Source: Robbsia sp. KACC 23696
Lineage (GTDB): Bacteria; Pseudomonadota; Gammaproteobacteria; Burkholderiales; Burkholderiaceae
Direction of reading: 5' to 3'
DNA length: 64,000 nucleotides
Assembly: GCF_039852015.1 (NCBI RefSeq)
Contig: NZ_CP156626.1
Coordinates: 248,001 to 312,000 of the forward strand
Numbering within the stretch: position 1 is the first letter of the stretch; every line of letters begins with the position of its first letter. This document shows, piece after piece, positions 45,116 to 54,355 of the stretch. The notes under the pieces are model-generated. The model was not told the DNA's origin. It searched no databases and worked only from the letters and a program-made list of their open reading frames with translations. A program made the position numbers and the translations under genes.

Positions 45116-46174
45116 ATGAATCAAACAGTGAACACATCGATCAAGAAAGCGGACGTATCGGTCGCGCTGGCGGCGTACAAGGGTGAGCAATACATCCTGG
45201 AGCAACTCGAAAGCATCGCGCGGCAGACCGTATTGCCGCGCGAGGTCGTTGTCACCGACGACAGCCCCAATGATCTGACGGGCGACGTGGTCACGCGTTT
45301 CGCGGCATCGGCGCCGTTCGAGGTGCGCTACGAGAAGAACGTCGAACGGCTTGGTTATCGTGGCAACTTTTTCAAGGCGATCAGTCTCTGCCGCGGTGAA
45401 GTGGTCGCTTTCTGTGATCAGGACGATGTGTGGACCGAAGACAAGCTGGCCGTCATGGTGCCGCTTTTCGACGACCCCAAGGTGATGGTTGCCATGCACA
45501 ACGTCGAGGTCGTGAATCAGACGCTGGCACCGCTGCCGGCGGCCAATGCGAAGCATTGGGCCTATGAAGGCCGTTACGAGGCGATGCAGCCGGACCCGTG
45601 GTATCTGTTGTTCGGCATGTGCGCGCTGGTTCGTCGCGTGGTCTTCACGGCACTCAAGGTGACCGATCGTCCGACCGATCACACCTGGCCGACGGAGACG
45701 ATGTCGCACGACGAATGGGCCTGGGCGATGGGCACTGCCTTAGGTCGACTGGTGGCGGTGCCGCAAAAGTTGGCGCTGTATCGGCAGCATGAGACGAATA
45801 CCGTTGGCGCGCCGGCGAGTCGGAATCGCCGGGAGAATTTGCTGCGGACGCTGGCGGCCGGTCAGGCGCAGTATTTATTGATGGCAAAGTGCTCGGCGCA
45901 GCGGGCCGCCGTCTTCGAGGGCGTTACCGCGCCTGAACTGCGCGATAATGCGCGACGGGCGGCCGATTACTATCGTCGGCTGTCCGCTAGTCTGACGCGA
46001 CGGGCCGCGGTGTATAGCGCGGCGGCACCGCGTTGGCAACGCCTGGCGAGCGTCGGCACGATGGCATTGACGCTCGGGTACCGGTCGAAGCGCCAGGCCG
46101 GGCTGGGCGGCAAGGCTTTCTTGAAAGACATGTATGTGTGTTTGTTTACGGCGAACGAAACCGCCAAGTCCTGA
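45116..46174 (+). CDS. Glycosyltransferase family 2 protein, possible rhamnosyltransferase
   Basis: A 352-residue GT-A transferase. VSVALAAYKGEQYILEQLES starts the nucleotide-binding domain; the acidic metal-binding motif is FCDQDDVWTEDKL, and SHDEWAWAMG follows. This layout (SYNG/AYKGE start plus DQDDVW) is common in rhamnosyltransferases, which fits the rml genes just downstream, but the donor is inferred. Start is the ATG after GCGGGGG; an ATG five bases upstream stops at once. Confidence 0.86.
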   Translation: MNQTVNTSIKKADVSVALAAYKGEQYILEQLESIARQTVLPREVVVTDDSPNDLTGDVVTRFAASAPFEVRYEKNVERLGYRGNFFKAISLCRGEVVAFCDQDDVWTEDKLAVMVPLFDDPKVMVAMHNVEVVNQTLAPLPAANAKHWAYEGRYEAMQPDPWYLLFGMCALVRRVVFTALKVTDRPTDHTWPTETMSHDEWAWAMGTALGRLVAVPQKLALYRQHETNTVGAPASRNRRENLLRTLAAGQAQYLLMAKCSAQRAAVFEGVTAPELRDNARRAADYYRRLSASLTRRAAVYSAAAPRWQRLASVGTMALTLGYRSKRQAGLGGKAFLKDMYVCLFTANETAKS

Positions 46175-46257
46175 TTCCGATCGGCGACGCGATGCGTGTC
46201 ATCGCCGCGGTTTTGTTTTTTCTTGAATATTATTTAGCCCTTCATTAAGGATTCGCT

Positions 46258-47319
46258 ATGCTTCTCGTCACCGGCGGAGCCGGCTTCATCGGCGCCAATT
46301 TCGTCCTTGACTGGTTCAAGGCCTCCAGCGAACCCATCGTCAACGTCGACGCGCTGACCTATGCGGGCAACCCGGCGACGCTCGCGTCGCTGCACGACAA
46401 TCCGGCCCACGTGTTCTCGCACACGGACATCCTGAACCGTGAGGCCCTGGATGCGCTGTTCGCGGAGCACAAGCCGCGCGCCGTCGTGCACTTCGCGGCC
46501 GAAAGCCACGTCGATCGCTCGATCCACGGCCCGGGCGCCTTCGTGCAGACGAACGTCGTCGGCACGTTCACGCTGCTGGAAGCCGCGCGTGCGTACTGGT
46601 CGACGCTGGAAGGTGCGGCCAAGTCCGATTTCCGCTTCCTGCATGTCTCGACCGACGAAGTCTACGGCTCGCTGAGCCCGACCGATCCGGCATTCACCGA
46701 AACGACGCCGTATCAGCCGAACAGCCCGTATTCGGCGTCGAAGGCCGGCTCGGACCATCTGGTGCGCGCCTACCATCACACCTACGGCATGCCGGTGCTG
46801 ACGACGAATTGCTCGAACAACTACGGCCCCTACCAATTCCCGGAAAAGCTGATCCCGCTGGTCATCGCCAACGCGTTGGCGGGCAAGCCGCTGCCGATCT
46901 ACGGCGACGGCAGCAATATCCGCGATTGGCTGTATGTGGGCGATCACTGCTCGGCAATCCGCGCCGTGGTCGAGAAGGGCGCGCCGGGCGAGGTGTACAA
47001 CGTCGGCGGTTGGAACGAAAAGACCAATCTCGACGTCGTCCATACGATCTGCGCCTTGCTGGACAAGATCAAGCCGAAGGCAGCCGGCCTGTACAAAGAC
47101 CAGATCACTTACGTGAAGGACCGGCCGGGCCACGATCGTCGCTATGCGATCGATGCGCGCAAGATCGAGCGCGAGCTGGGCTGGCGTCCGGCGCAGACCT
47201 TCGAAACCGGTATCGAGGCGACGGTGCGCTGGTATCTCGATAACCAGCCGTGGGTCGAGAACGTGATGTCCGGCGAATACCGCAACTGGGTGGATACGAA
47301 CTACGCCGCCCGCGTGTAA
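46258..47319 (+). CDS. rmlB: dTDP-glucose 4,6-dehydratase
   Basis: A 353-residue extended short-chain dehydrogenase/reductase making dTDP-4-keto-6-deoxyglucose. The NAD site is [22 protein letters not shown], the catalytic STDEVYG (Thr-Asp-Glu), and the YSASKAGSD Tyr-x3-Lys motif are all present, with [14 protein letters not shown] following. AAGGA lies upstream. First of three dTDP-deoxysugar genes at the end of the operon. Confidence 0.97.
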   Translation: MLLVTGGAGFIGANFVLDWFKASSEPIVNVDALTYAGNPATLASLHDNPAHVFSHTDILNREALDALFAEHKPRAVVHFAAESHVDRSIHGPGAFVQTNVVGTFTLLEAARAYWSTLEGAAKSDFRFLHVSTDEVYGSLSPTDPAFTETTPYQPNSPYSASKAGSDHLVRAYHHTYGMPVLTTNCSNNYGPYQFPEKLIPLVIANALAGKPLPIYGDGSNIRDWLYVGDHCSAIRAVVEKGAPGEVYNVGGWNEKTNLDVVHTICALLDKIKPKAAGLYKDQITYVKDRPGHDRRYAIDARKIERELGWRPAQTFETGIEATVRWYLDNQPWVENVMSGEYRNWVDTNYAARV

Positions 47320-47327
47320 GCAACAAG

Positions 47328-47352
47328 GCGCCCGTTTCCGCGAGACGGGCGC
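47328..47352. repeat. Hairpin between rmlB and rmlA
   Basis: GCGCCCGT / ACGGGCGC with a 9-nt loop. No T-run, so it may stabilise or process the transcript rather than end it. Confidence 0.5.
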
Positions 47353-47456
47353 TTCGTGCGGCACGCCATGCAAGACCTTGCTCCACACCACACACTCCCG
47401 CGGTCGCCAGCAGGCGGCCGCGCAGAAGCGAACACAGCGCCCATAAGGAGGCCGCG

Positions 47457-48335
47457 ATGGCACGTAAAGGCATCATTCTGGCAGGTGGCTCGGGTACCCG
47501 ACTGCACCCCATCACGCACGTCGTATCGAAGCAATTGCTGCCGGTCTACGACAAGCCGATGATCTACTATCCGCTATCGACGTTGATGCTCGGCGGGATC
47601 CGCGACATCTTGATCATCTCGACGCCGGAAGACACGCCGCGCTTCCAAGCGATGCTCGGCGACGGCAGCCGTTGGGGCCTGAATCTGCAGTATGCGGTGC
47701 AGCCCTCGCCGGACGGCCTGGCGCAAGCGTTCATCATCGGCAAGGATTTCATCGGCAACGATCCGTCGGCGCTGATCCTGGGCGACAATATTTTCTACGG
47801 GCACGATCTGGTCAAGCAATTGGTCGCATCGAACCAGCAGGACGATGGTGCGACGGTCTTCGCCTATCGCGTGACGGATCCGGAACGGTATGGCGTGGTC
47901 GCTTTCGACGATCAGTTCAAGGCTTTGTCGATCGAAGAGAAGCCGGTCAAGCCGAAGTCGAACTATGCGGTCACCGGGCTGTACTTCTACGACAACCAGG
48001 TCTGCGACATCGCGGCTGAAATCAAGCCGTCGCCGCGTGGCGAGTTGGAAATCACCGATATCAACTCGCGCTACCTGAGCGACGGCAAGCTGAACGTGCA
48101 GATCATGGGCCGCGGCTTTGCGTGGCTGGACACCGGTACGCATGACTCGCTGCTGGATGCCGGCGCCTTTATCGCCACGTTGCAGAAGCGTCAGGGCACG
48201 GTGGTGGCCTGTCCGGAAGAAATCGCGTTCCGTGCAAAGTGGATCGATGCCGGCAAGCTGGAGGAACTGGCCAAGCCGTTGATGAAGAATGCGTATGGCA
48301 AGTACCTGCAATCGCTGCTGATGGAGTCTTTCTGA
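47457..48335 (+). CDS. rmlA: Glucose-1-phosphate thymidylyltransferase
   Basis: A 292-residue nucleotidyltransferase making dTDP-glucose. It begins [20 protein letters not shown] with the pyrophosphorylase loop, has [30 protein letters not shown], and [20 protein letters not shown], then the [13 protein letters not shown] end motif. Start 47457 is preceded by AAGGAGGCC. The frame is open upstream but shows no resemblance to the family there. Confidence 0.97.
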   Translation: MARKGIILAGGSGTRLHPITHVVSKQLLPVYDKPMIYYPLSTLMLGGIRDILIISTPEDTPRFQAMLGDGSRWGLNLQYAVQPSPDGLAQAFIIGKDFIGNDPSALILGDNIFYGHDLVKQLVASNQQDDGATVFAYRVTDPERYGVVAFDDQFKALSIEEKPVKPKSNYAVTGLYFYDNQVCDIAAEIKPSPRGELEITDINSRYLSDGKLNVQIMGRGFAWLDTGTHDSLLDAGAFIATLQKRQGTVVACPEEIAFRAKWIDAGKLEELAKPLMKNAYGKYLQSLLMESF

Positions 48336-48336
48336 T

Positions 48337-48894
48337 ATGCCGATCACCGTCACTCAGACCGCCATTCCGGACGTCAAGATCATCGAGCCGAAGTCGTTCG
48401 GCGATGCACGCGGTTTCTTTTACGAGAGCTTCAACCATCGCGAATTCACGGAAGCGATCGGCCGCGATGTGCAATTCGTGCAGGACAATCACTCGAAGTC
48501 CGCGCAGCACGTGCTGCGTGGCCTGCACTATCAGATCCAGCATCCGCAAGGCAAGCTGGTGCGCGTGGTGGCTGGTGAAGTGTTCGACGTCGCCGTGGAT
48601 CTGCGCAAGAGCTCGCCGACCTTCGGCAAGTGGGTGGGCGTGACGCTGTCGGCGGAAAACAAGCGACAGCTGTGGGTGCCCGAAGGCTTTGCCCACGGTT
48701 TTGTCGTGGTGTCCGAGTCGGCCGAGTTCCTCTACAAGACGACCGATTACTGGTTTCCCGAGTTCGAGCGCAGCCTGCTGTGGAGCGATGCGAGCGTGGG
48801 CGTGCAATGGCCGGTGCCGGAAGGCGTGGCGCCGTTGCTGGCGGCGAAGGACCAGGCCGGCAAGGTCTTGGCCGACGCCGAAGTGTTCGCCTGA
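48337..48894 (+). CDS. rmlC: dTDP-4-dehydrorhamnose 3,5-epimerase
   Basis: A 185-residue cupin epimerase. DARGFFYESFN, the catalytic His in VLRGLHYQIQHPQGKLV, AVDLRKSSPTFGKWVGV and PEGFAHGFVV are present, with the catalytic Tyr in FLYKTTDYW. One base separates it from the rmlA stop. RmlD, the reductase that completes dTDP-L-rhamnose, does not follow; instead a terminator ends the 27-kb unit. Confidence 0.97.
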   Translation: MPITVTQTAIPDVKIIEPKSFGDARGFFYESFNHREFTEAIGRDVQFVQDNHSKSAQHVLRGLHYQIQHPQGKLVRVVAGEVFDVAVDLRKSSPTFGKWVGVTLSAENKRQLWVPEGFAHGFVVVSESAEFLYKTTDYWFPEFERSLLWSDASVGVQWPVPEGVAPLLAAKDQAGKVLADAEVFA

Positions 48895-48950
48895 TGCATC
48901 GCATGTAAGGACGGCGGCGTCGTGCAGGCGACGCCCGAGCGAGTCCTCAA

Positions 48951-48991
48951 AAAGAGACACCGCACGTCGCGAGACGCCGGTGTCTTTTTTT
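48951..48991 (+). terminator. Terminator of the exopolysaccharide operon
   Basis: GACACCG (48956-48962) pairs with CGGTGTC (48978-48984) across a 15-nt loop, and a seven-T run follows. It also faces the convergent acyltransferase gene. Confidence 0.85.
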
Positions 48992-49048
48992 ATTGGATAG
49001 CGCTCCCACGCCAGGGCAGCCGCGCACCGGTAAGGTCACGCGCGCCGT

Positions 49049-50320
49049 TCACCGGTCTTCCGTATTCGGCTCGACCTGCGGCGCGTGATGGCGGCGTCCC
49101 CATGCCCGCCCCAGGCGAATCATCGGCTTTTCAAAGCCGTGATACGAGCACAGGGCCACGACGAAGACGACGAGCAAGCTGATCGGCATCTGCCCGCTCC
49201 ACGTGTGGTTGTGTCCGGTCAGGAACATCTGCTGCCAGATATAGAGGCTGTACGAGAGCGCGCCGAGGCCCGCGACCCATCGGAGGTTCAGGAACCGGCC
49301 CAGTGGCGTCTCCGGGCACCGTACAACCCATAGAAGCAGCATCGCCACACACAGGTTTTCCAGAGACCAACCTACTGTTAGCTGATATTTGCCGCCGAGG
49401 TAGTGCGTGATGATCGGCGAGATCAGGAAGGCGTAGAGGATCGCCAGCAAGGGCAGGCGCCAGCGGAGTGCTGTTTCCAGTGCCCGTTCGAACCATGCGT
49501 CGTGATAGCAGAGGGCGATGAAGCATCCCATCATCAGGCTGTCCATCCGCGTGTGCAGCATGAAGTAGACGAACAGGTGCAGATTGTCGAAGGCGGCGTA
49601 CTGCGCGATCCGGATCAGCGGGCCGGTGACGATCACGACAAGGGCGAACCATTTGGCGTGGCGTCGGTTCAAGGCCAGGAAAATGAAGGGCCAGAATAGA
49701 TAGAACTGTTCCTCGATGCTCAACGACCACATATGGCCGACAAACCAATTGCCGGCTTTCAGGCGCGAATCGGCGAACAGCGAATCGTAATCCTTCATGA
49801 AAAACAGGCCGCGCAGCAGGGAAGGCCAGGTGATGTCGATTGCATCGGTGGCGCGCAATATCGCGACCACCGCCACATACAGCAGGGCCACCGGCGCAAT
49901 ACGAAAGATACGGCGCCGATAGAAGTCCCCCATCGACACATGCCCGCGATCGTCCTCCGCGATCAACAGGCGCGTGATCAGAAAACCACTGATAACGAAG
50001 AACACCAATACGCCGAATCCATCGTTGCCGAAGAGCGTGGCGAACCATTTAGTCAGCGCCCCATGCTCCGGTACGGTACCCATGGCGTGGCCGATCAGGA
50101 CGAGGCAGATCGAGATGGCACGCAAACCATCGAGGGACGGGATGCGTTTGCTCGCGGCCGCGACCTTCGGTAGGGCGGATTCGCGCGTCGGATGCGTGTG
50201 GGAAGGGGGGGCGGCCTGGCTGACATCGTAGTCGGCGTGACGCGCACCGGTCTGGCTGGGGACGACGGAGTGCTGGCCGGCCGAAGTCAATCGACGCAGC
50301 CAGCCCGCGATACCCCTCAT
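49049..50320 (-). CDS. Membrane acyltransferase family 3 protein
   Basis: A 423-residue protein with about ten membrane segments. After a 60-residue hydrophilic N-terminus the family signature RIPSLDGLRAISICLVLIGH appears (RxxxLDGLRA with the catalytic His), then RRIFRIAPVALLY and HMWSLSIEEQFYLFWPFI. Such proteins transfer acetyl or other acyl groups to extracellular polysaccharides. The start overlaps the stop of the upstream GT4 gene (ATGA), so the two are coupled. Together with the operon next door this predicts an acylated polymer, as in cepacian. Confidence 0.92.
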   Translation of the reverse strand: MRGIAGWLRRLTSAGQHSVVPSQTGARHADYDVSQAAPPSHTHPTRESALPKVAAASKRIPSLDGLRAISICLVLIGHAMGTVPEHGALTKWFATLFGNDGFGVLVFFVISGFLITRLLIAEDDRGHVSMGDFYRRRIFRIAPVALLYVAVVAILRATDAIDITWPSLLRGLFFMKDYDSLFADSRLKAGNWFVGHMWSLSIEEQFYLFWPFIFLALNRRHAKWFALVVIVTGPLIRIAQYAAFDNLHLFVYFMLHTRMDSLMMGCFIALCYHDAWFERALETALRWRLPLLAILYAFLISPIITHYLGGKYQLTVGWSLENLCVAMLLLWVVRCPETPLGRFLNLRWVAGLGALSYSLYIWQQMFLTGHNHTWSGQMPISLLVVFVVALCSYHGFEKPMIRLGRAWGRRHHAPQVEPNTEDR

Positions 50321-51777
50321 TGGCGCGTTGCGGCGCTTGCCGCTTCAGCCGTCGTGCCGGGTGCCGCCGGCGAGGACACGCCCGAGCTGGCCGGCATGTC
50401 GACGGATGCGACTTGCGCCGCGGGGCGTACCGGTTGACCGCCGTTGGGTGCAAACGTCGCGCCGCGTAAGGTGACGCCTTCCGTCGCAACAGCGCTGCCG
50501 CTTCCCGACGTCGCCGCGAGATGGGCCGTCTGAGCCGCGATGGAGGTCGCGGCGGGCAGCGGGTCCTCGGGCAGCATGAATCCGCCGACGACCTCGAGTT
50601 TCTTCATGACATTGTGGCAATAGACGTCCGGATCGAAGCGCGCGCGGGCGCTGGCGTAGCCGCGCTCGATCAAGCCATGGGCGACTTCCGGCGTAGTGCG
50701 AAGCTTTTCGATCTGCTCGGCCAGCAGATCGGCGCGATTCGGCTCGATCAGGATGCCGTCTTGTTCCGGCGTGATGATTTCGAGCGCGCCGCCAGCGGCG
50801 GCGGCAACGATCGGCCGACGTGCCAGCATCGCTTCGACGATCACTCGACCAAACGGTTCCGGCGCGATCGACGTATGCGCGATCACGTCCATGGCACTCA
50901 TGGCCGCCGGCACGTCACGCTGAAAGCCGAGAAAGTGCACGCGGTGGGCGATACCGAGTTTCTGCGCCTGCGCTTTCAGTTGCGCTTCATAGGCGTCCTC
51001 GCCGAACAAGGCCGCGCCGACGAGCACCGCGTGCGCGTTCGGCGTTTTCGCAATAGCATCGAGCAGGACGTGCTGCCCCTTCCATTGCGCCAGGCGGCTG
51101 AAGGTGCCGACGAGAAACGCGTCTGCCGGCAAACCGAATCGCGCACGCAACTCCGCGCGTGGGGTCGCGTTGACGACGTCGAACGGGGCCGCATCGATCC
51201 CGTTATAGACGACGCTGACGCGATCGCGCGGCAGCTTGGTCAGTGCAAGCCAGGCATCGGCGGACGCTTTGGAATTGGCGATCACATGCGTCAGGAACAG
51301 TTTCGAGCACCACTGAATCACGCGCAGCCGATCCGCGCCGAAGTGATCGGGTGACACGATGTCGCGCAGGTGCCAAACCACCGGTCGGCGCGCGAGGAAT
51401 CCAACCACCGCGCCGATGACCATCGCCTTCTGCGTATTGGCATAGACCAGGCGACGCGAACGCGCCTGCTTGACCAATTGCCAGGACAGATTCAACGCCG
51501 ACTTGACGGTGCCGAACGACAAGGCACGGCCGCCATCCTTTTTCATATTGTTGAGCGTGCTGTCGCCCAGGATCGAGACGGCGACGCCGGCTTCCTGCAG
51601 GCGTTCACGGAACGGCCCGTCGGTAAACAGCACGACATTGCACGCGCTACGGATGCGCTTGCAGACCTCCAGCAGCGACAGCTCGGCTCCGCCCATGACG
51701 CCGCTTTGGTCCAGTACCAATATCTTCTTGCGATCGTCGTCCGACGCGGAGGTCGGGGTGTTCGGTGTAGTAGGCAT
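50317..51777 (-). CDS. Glycosyltransferase family 4 protein
   Basis: A 486-residue GT-B transferase. It has ILVLDQSGVMGGAELSLLEV, VVWHLRDIVSPDHFGADR, VSVVYNGIDAAPFDVV, VGTFSRLAQWKGQHVLLDAI and the E-x7-E motif EPFGRVIVEAMLARRPIVA. The last 90 residues are an Ala/Pro/Ser-rich tail. It is on the opposite strand to the main operon and pairs with the acyltransferase. A 202-base AT-richer gap (51778-51979) upstream probably holds its promoter. Confidence 0.88.
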   Translation of the reverse strand: MPTTPNTPTSASDDDRKKILVLDQSGVMGGAELSLLEVCKRIRSACNVVLFTDGPFRERLQEAGVAVSILGDSTLNNMKKDGGRALSFGTVKSALNLSWQLVKQARSRRLVYANTQKAMVIGAVVGFLARRPVVWHLRDIVSPDHFGADRLRVIQWCSKLFLTHVIANSKASADAWLALTKLPRDRVSVVYNGIDAAPFDVVNATPRAELRARFGLPADAFLVGTFSRLAQWKGQHVLLDAIAKTPNAHAVLVGAALFGEDAYEAQLKAQAQKLGIAHRVHFLGFQRDVPAAMSAMDVIAHTSIAPEPFGRVIVEAMLARRPIVAAAAGGALEIITPEQDGILIEPNRADLLAEQIEKLRTTPEVAHGLIERGYASARARFDPDVYCHNVMKKLEVVGGFMLPEDPLPAATSIAAQTAHLAATSGSGSAVATEGVTLRGATFAPNGGQPVRPAAQVASVDMPASSGVSSPAAPGTTAEAASAATRQ

Positions 51778-51979
51778 CGTTTTTATCCGTTAATCCGGTG
51801 TCACTGTGGCATCGATGCGCCCGGATAGGTCTGGTTGTCTTGTTTCTCTAAAAAAAATATAACAAAGAAAAGAAACCGGGGTTTTTACTGAATGTAAGTG
51901 GATCGCCGATGACGAGGGGCATGGCGGCGTGGTGCGAGGCGCGCACTGTCTGACGACGTGCGCGCCGTGGCTGCCCGGC

Positions 51980-52882
51980 TCAGAGCGCGCGTCGCCCCGC
52001 GCTGCGTTCCTGATACCGGCGCCATGCGGAAAGCAAACGATAGGGGTCGAGGAAGTTCAACTGACGCAGACGGCGATAGGCGTGTACCAGACGTCCTCGC
52101 CCATTGCGCCATTGCTGCTCCTGCACCTCCCGCGGGGACTTGCGCTGCTGCCAATCGAAAATGCGCTTGGTGCGTGCGGCTTGGCGCGGCAGGTCGAAAT
52201 GCACGACATAGGCGTATCGATCGACCGCGGTGTCGTTGGCCCCCGCACCATGCAAGGTCCGGCCGTGATGCAAGGTGCAGCCGCCTACCGGCAGCGGGCA
52301 GGCCACGGCGGTGTCAGGATCGAATCCTTCCGCGCATTCCAGACCATGCTGCCCGATTTGACGACGATGCGGCAAGACCGACAGGCGATGCGAGGCGGGA
52401 ATGAATTTGAGACAGCCGTTCTCCTCGTCCACCGGCTGTAGCGGCAGCCAGAAGCTGACTTCGCGATACTCCATGTTTGGATCGCGAAACGCTTCGTCTT
52501 GATGCCAGGGCGTCACGGGTCCGTCGTGCGCGGGCTTGAAGAAGATGTGGTCGCCGCTGAATCGCGCCCCAGGCCCCAGAACTTGTCGCGCCAAGGTCTT
52601 CAGGCGCTGGCGGTAGGCCGTGCGCCGCAGACGGGGCTCGTGATTGCTCGGATGCAACATCTGCGTCAGCGCCGACTTGGTCAGCGCCTCTCCCCCGACG
52701 AAGTCGAATAGCGCCCCTTCCTCGGCCCCAGCCTTTCGCGCCAGAATGCCTTCCAGATAGTGGCGAATTTCGTCGATTTCCTCGGGCGCCGCGATGTTGG
52801 ACAACGGCAGGAAGCCGTTGTCTTCATAAAAACGCAGCTTGGCGTCGTCGAGGCCGCGTTCGTCCATTGCGATTGGATTCAT
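51980..52882 (-). CDS. Phytanoyl-CoA dioxygenase (PhyH) family protein
   Basis: A 300-residue Fe(II)/2-oxoglutarate-dependent oxygenase. The iron ligands are seen as H-x-D in TPWHQDEAFRD and the distal His in RTLHGAGAND, with the 2-oxoglutarate-binding Arg in AVDRYAYVVH. The family hydroxylates lipids, alkaloids, amino acids and some glycan-linked molecules. No neighbour sets the substrate. It lies just upstream (same strand, 202-base gap) of the GT4/acyltransferase pair, so a role in tailoring a glycoconjugate is conceivable but unproven. The start at 52882 has GGACGA upstream. Confidence 0.87.
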   Translation of the reverse strand: MNPIAMDERGLDDAKLRFYEDNGFLPLSNIAAPEEIDEIRHYLEGILARKAGAEEGALFDFVGGEALTKSALTQMLHPSNHEPRLRRTAYRQRLKTLARQVLGPGARFSGDHIFFKPAHDGPVTPWHQDEAFRDPNMEYREVSFWLPLQPVDEENGCLKFIPASHRLSVLPHRRQIGQHGLECAEGFDPDTAVACPLPVGGCTLHHGRTLHGAGANDTAVDRYAYVVHFDLPRQAARTKRIFDWQQRKSPREVQEQQWRNGRGRLVHAYRRLRQLNFLDPYRLLSAWRRYQERSAGRRAL

Positions 52883-53748
52883 GATGTCGTCCGTACGAGT
52901 TTTCGTTACCGGTCGGGAACGGCATCGAACGCGCTGGCGTCATGTGCTCACGCAGCGTCTCCCGTTCCCCGGCGGTTAGGATGCATTCTCTGTTTCCCAG
53001 ATTGTTATCAATATACAAACGTTTGTAAGTGCGTCGAATAACCGCATAATTCATGCCAAAGCAAGGAACTTGCTACGCCTTACCTGTTCCGGCATCGGAA
53101 ATTATGGCTATGCGAATGACTTCGAACGGTAATAGACGGTTCAGTATTACAGCTGCGGGGATTTGATACATTTTGTTGCAAATGATACGGGTGGCGACAA
53201 AAATACCTGTTCGTAACTATGGTGCCTATTTCGGTAATTCAAACGAATGTATGAGATGATAATTGCGAGGACAGGCGAGGTTTTCCGATTTGGAAGAACC
53301 GATGGTGGCGACTTTGCGGGCCCAAGAAGGTGTATCAGGATCGTTACAATTTATCGCTTCCCAAGGATTTACAATTTGATAGAATTTTTTGACTGAAGCG
53401 GTCGCATGTTCGGAAATAAATTCCCGACTATGCGCGAAACCGCAGCCACATCGGTTTCTTTTTCCGGTGTGGACAATATTGTCGGTATTTGCGTTAAAAG
53501 AGTTTGGAACGCCCAAAAAAGGGTGGGGCCGACGCTGCGCGATCTATCGCGCTGCCGGTCTTACCGGGGTAAACCGAGCCTCGCGGCAGGACGTGCGCCG
53601 TGGAAATGACCGGGGAATGAAGGGATCGGGGGATCCATGCGACCAAGGCGCCAAGGTGCGTCACGTCGCGTGTCCAGGTACTTGCGTGACCGGAGACACT
53701 TTCTGGTGACACGGCCAATGCCGCCATTACACACAATGGAGAACGGTA
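52883..53748. other. AT-richer intergenic region without a supported gene
   Basis: About 870 bases. From about 52980 to 53530 it is visibly more AT-rich than its surroundings. A 14-bp perfect palindrome lies at 53014-53027. The best minus-strand frame (53226-53516) has no ribosome-binding site and no family resemblance. This could be a silenced regulatory region or a decayed gene. Confidence 0.5.
53014..53027. promoter_or_regulatory. 14-bp perfect palindrome TACAAACGTTTGTA
   Basis: A perfect dyad about 130 bp upstream of the dioxygenase start. Its outer TACAAA/TTTGTA resembles the outer arms around the RcsAB-like box, but here the centre is ACGT and the spacing differs. Likely a dimeric regulator site. 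Confidence 0.45.
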
Positions 53749-54000
53749 ATGGTCGAAATGATTGGGCGGTTGGCGGCTTTGGTCGTCATGATTTATTTGG
53801 TGATATCGGTAGGCTCGGCATTGCGAATGTATTTTGTACATAGCCGATATGTGCATGTCGAATTTGCCGGTAAAAAATGGCGCAGTTTCGGAGAATGGGC
53901 GCCAAGGCAATATCGGCGTTTGATTGGATTGCGGTGGGCCGCGATAGCCGGTTTGCTCGTGTGGGTGACACTGCTATTCGTGCCTGCGTTGTATTCGTAA
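53749..54000 (+). CDS. Small membrane protein, paralogue 1
   Basis: An 83-residue protein with two hydrophobic helices (about 5-27 and 62-80) around a basic loop carrying WRSFGEWAPRQYRRLIGLRW. GGAG sits eight bases upstream of the start. The next small gene encodes a product of nearly equal length with the same loop motif (LRSFGDWAPRSLRMLMLLRR), so the two are paralogues and support each other as real genes. No known family was recognised. Confidence 0.6.
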   Translation: MVEMIGRLAALVVMIYLVISVGSALRMYFVHSRYVHVEFAGKKWRSFGEWAPRQYRRLIGLRWAAIAGLLVWVTLLFVPALYS

Positions 54001-54106
54001 TTTCCTCATAATTTATCGATAGACATGGTTCGACGTATCCGCGTTGAACCATGTCGTTTTATCGAATGGCAGCGGCATGCGCCGTTGCACGCGACCGGGG
54101 GTATCC

Positions 54107-54352
54107 GTGGAGTATGTGCAGACCGCTGCGGTGTTGGTGATTCTGATTTATGTGACGTACTCGTTCGGGATGGCTGCCTCCGCGCATCGGCGGGGGGAGC
54201 CTTTCGTTCTTCAGGAAGCCGGCACGCCGCTGTTGCGCTCATTCGGCGACTGGGCGCCACGCAGTCTGCGGATGCTGATGCTATTACGCCGTGTCGCGCT
54301 GGCCGCCGTCGTCGTGCTGGGCACGTCGGCGCTGTGCACCCGGTTCGTTTGA
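54107..54352 (+). CDS. Small membrane protein, paralogue 2
   Basis: An 81-residue protein, GTG start preceded by GGGGG at six bases. Two hydrophobic helices flank a loop with LRSFGDWAPRSLRMLMLL, parallel to paralogue 1. An upstream ATG at 54044 would add 21 residues that have no counterpart in paralogue 1, so the GTG was preferred. It starts 107 bases after paralogue 1 stops. Confidence 0.55.
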   Translation: MEYVQTAAVLVILIYVTYSFGMAASAHRRGEPFVLQEAGTPLLRSFGDWAPRSLRMLMLLRRVALAAVVVLGTSALCTRFV

Positions 54353-54355
54353 TCG

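Noticed and set aside
44264-45709. 481-aa open frame on the minus strand over wzx and the GT2 gene
   Set aside because: Runs across two real genes on the other strand; composition of a shadow.
53226-53516. 96-aa minus-strand frame in the AT-richer gap
   Set aside because: No ribosome-binding site, no recognisable motif; not enough to call a gene.
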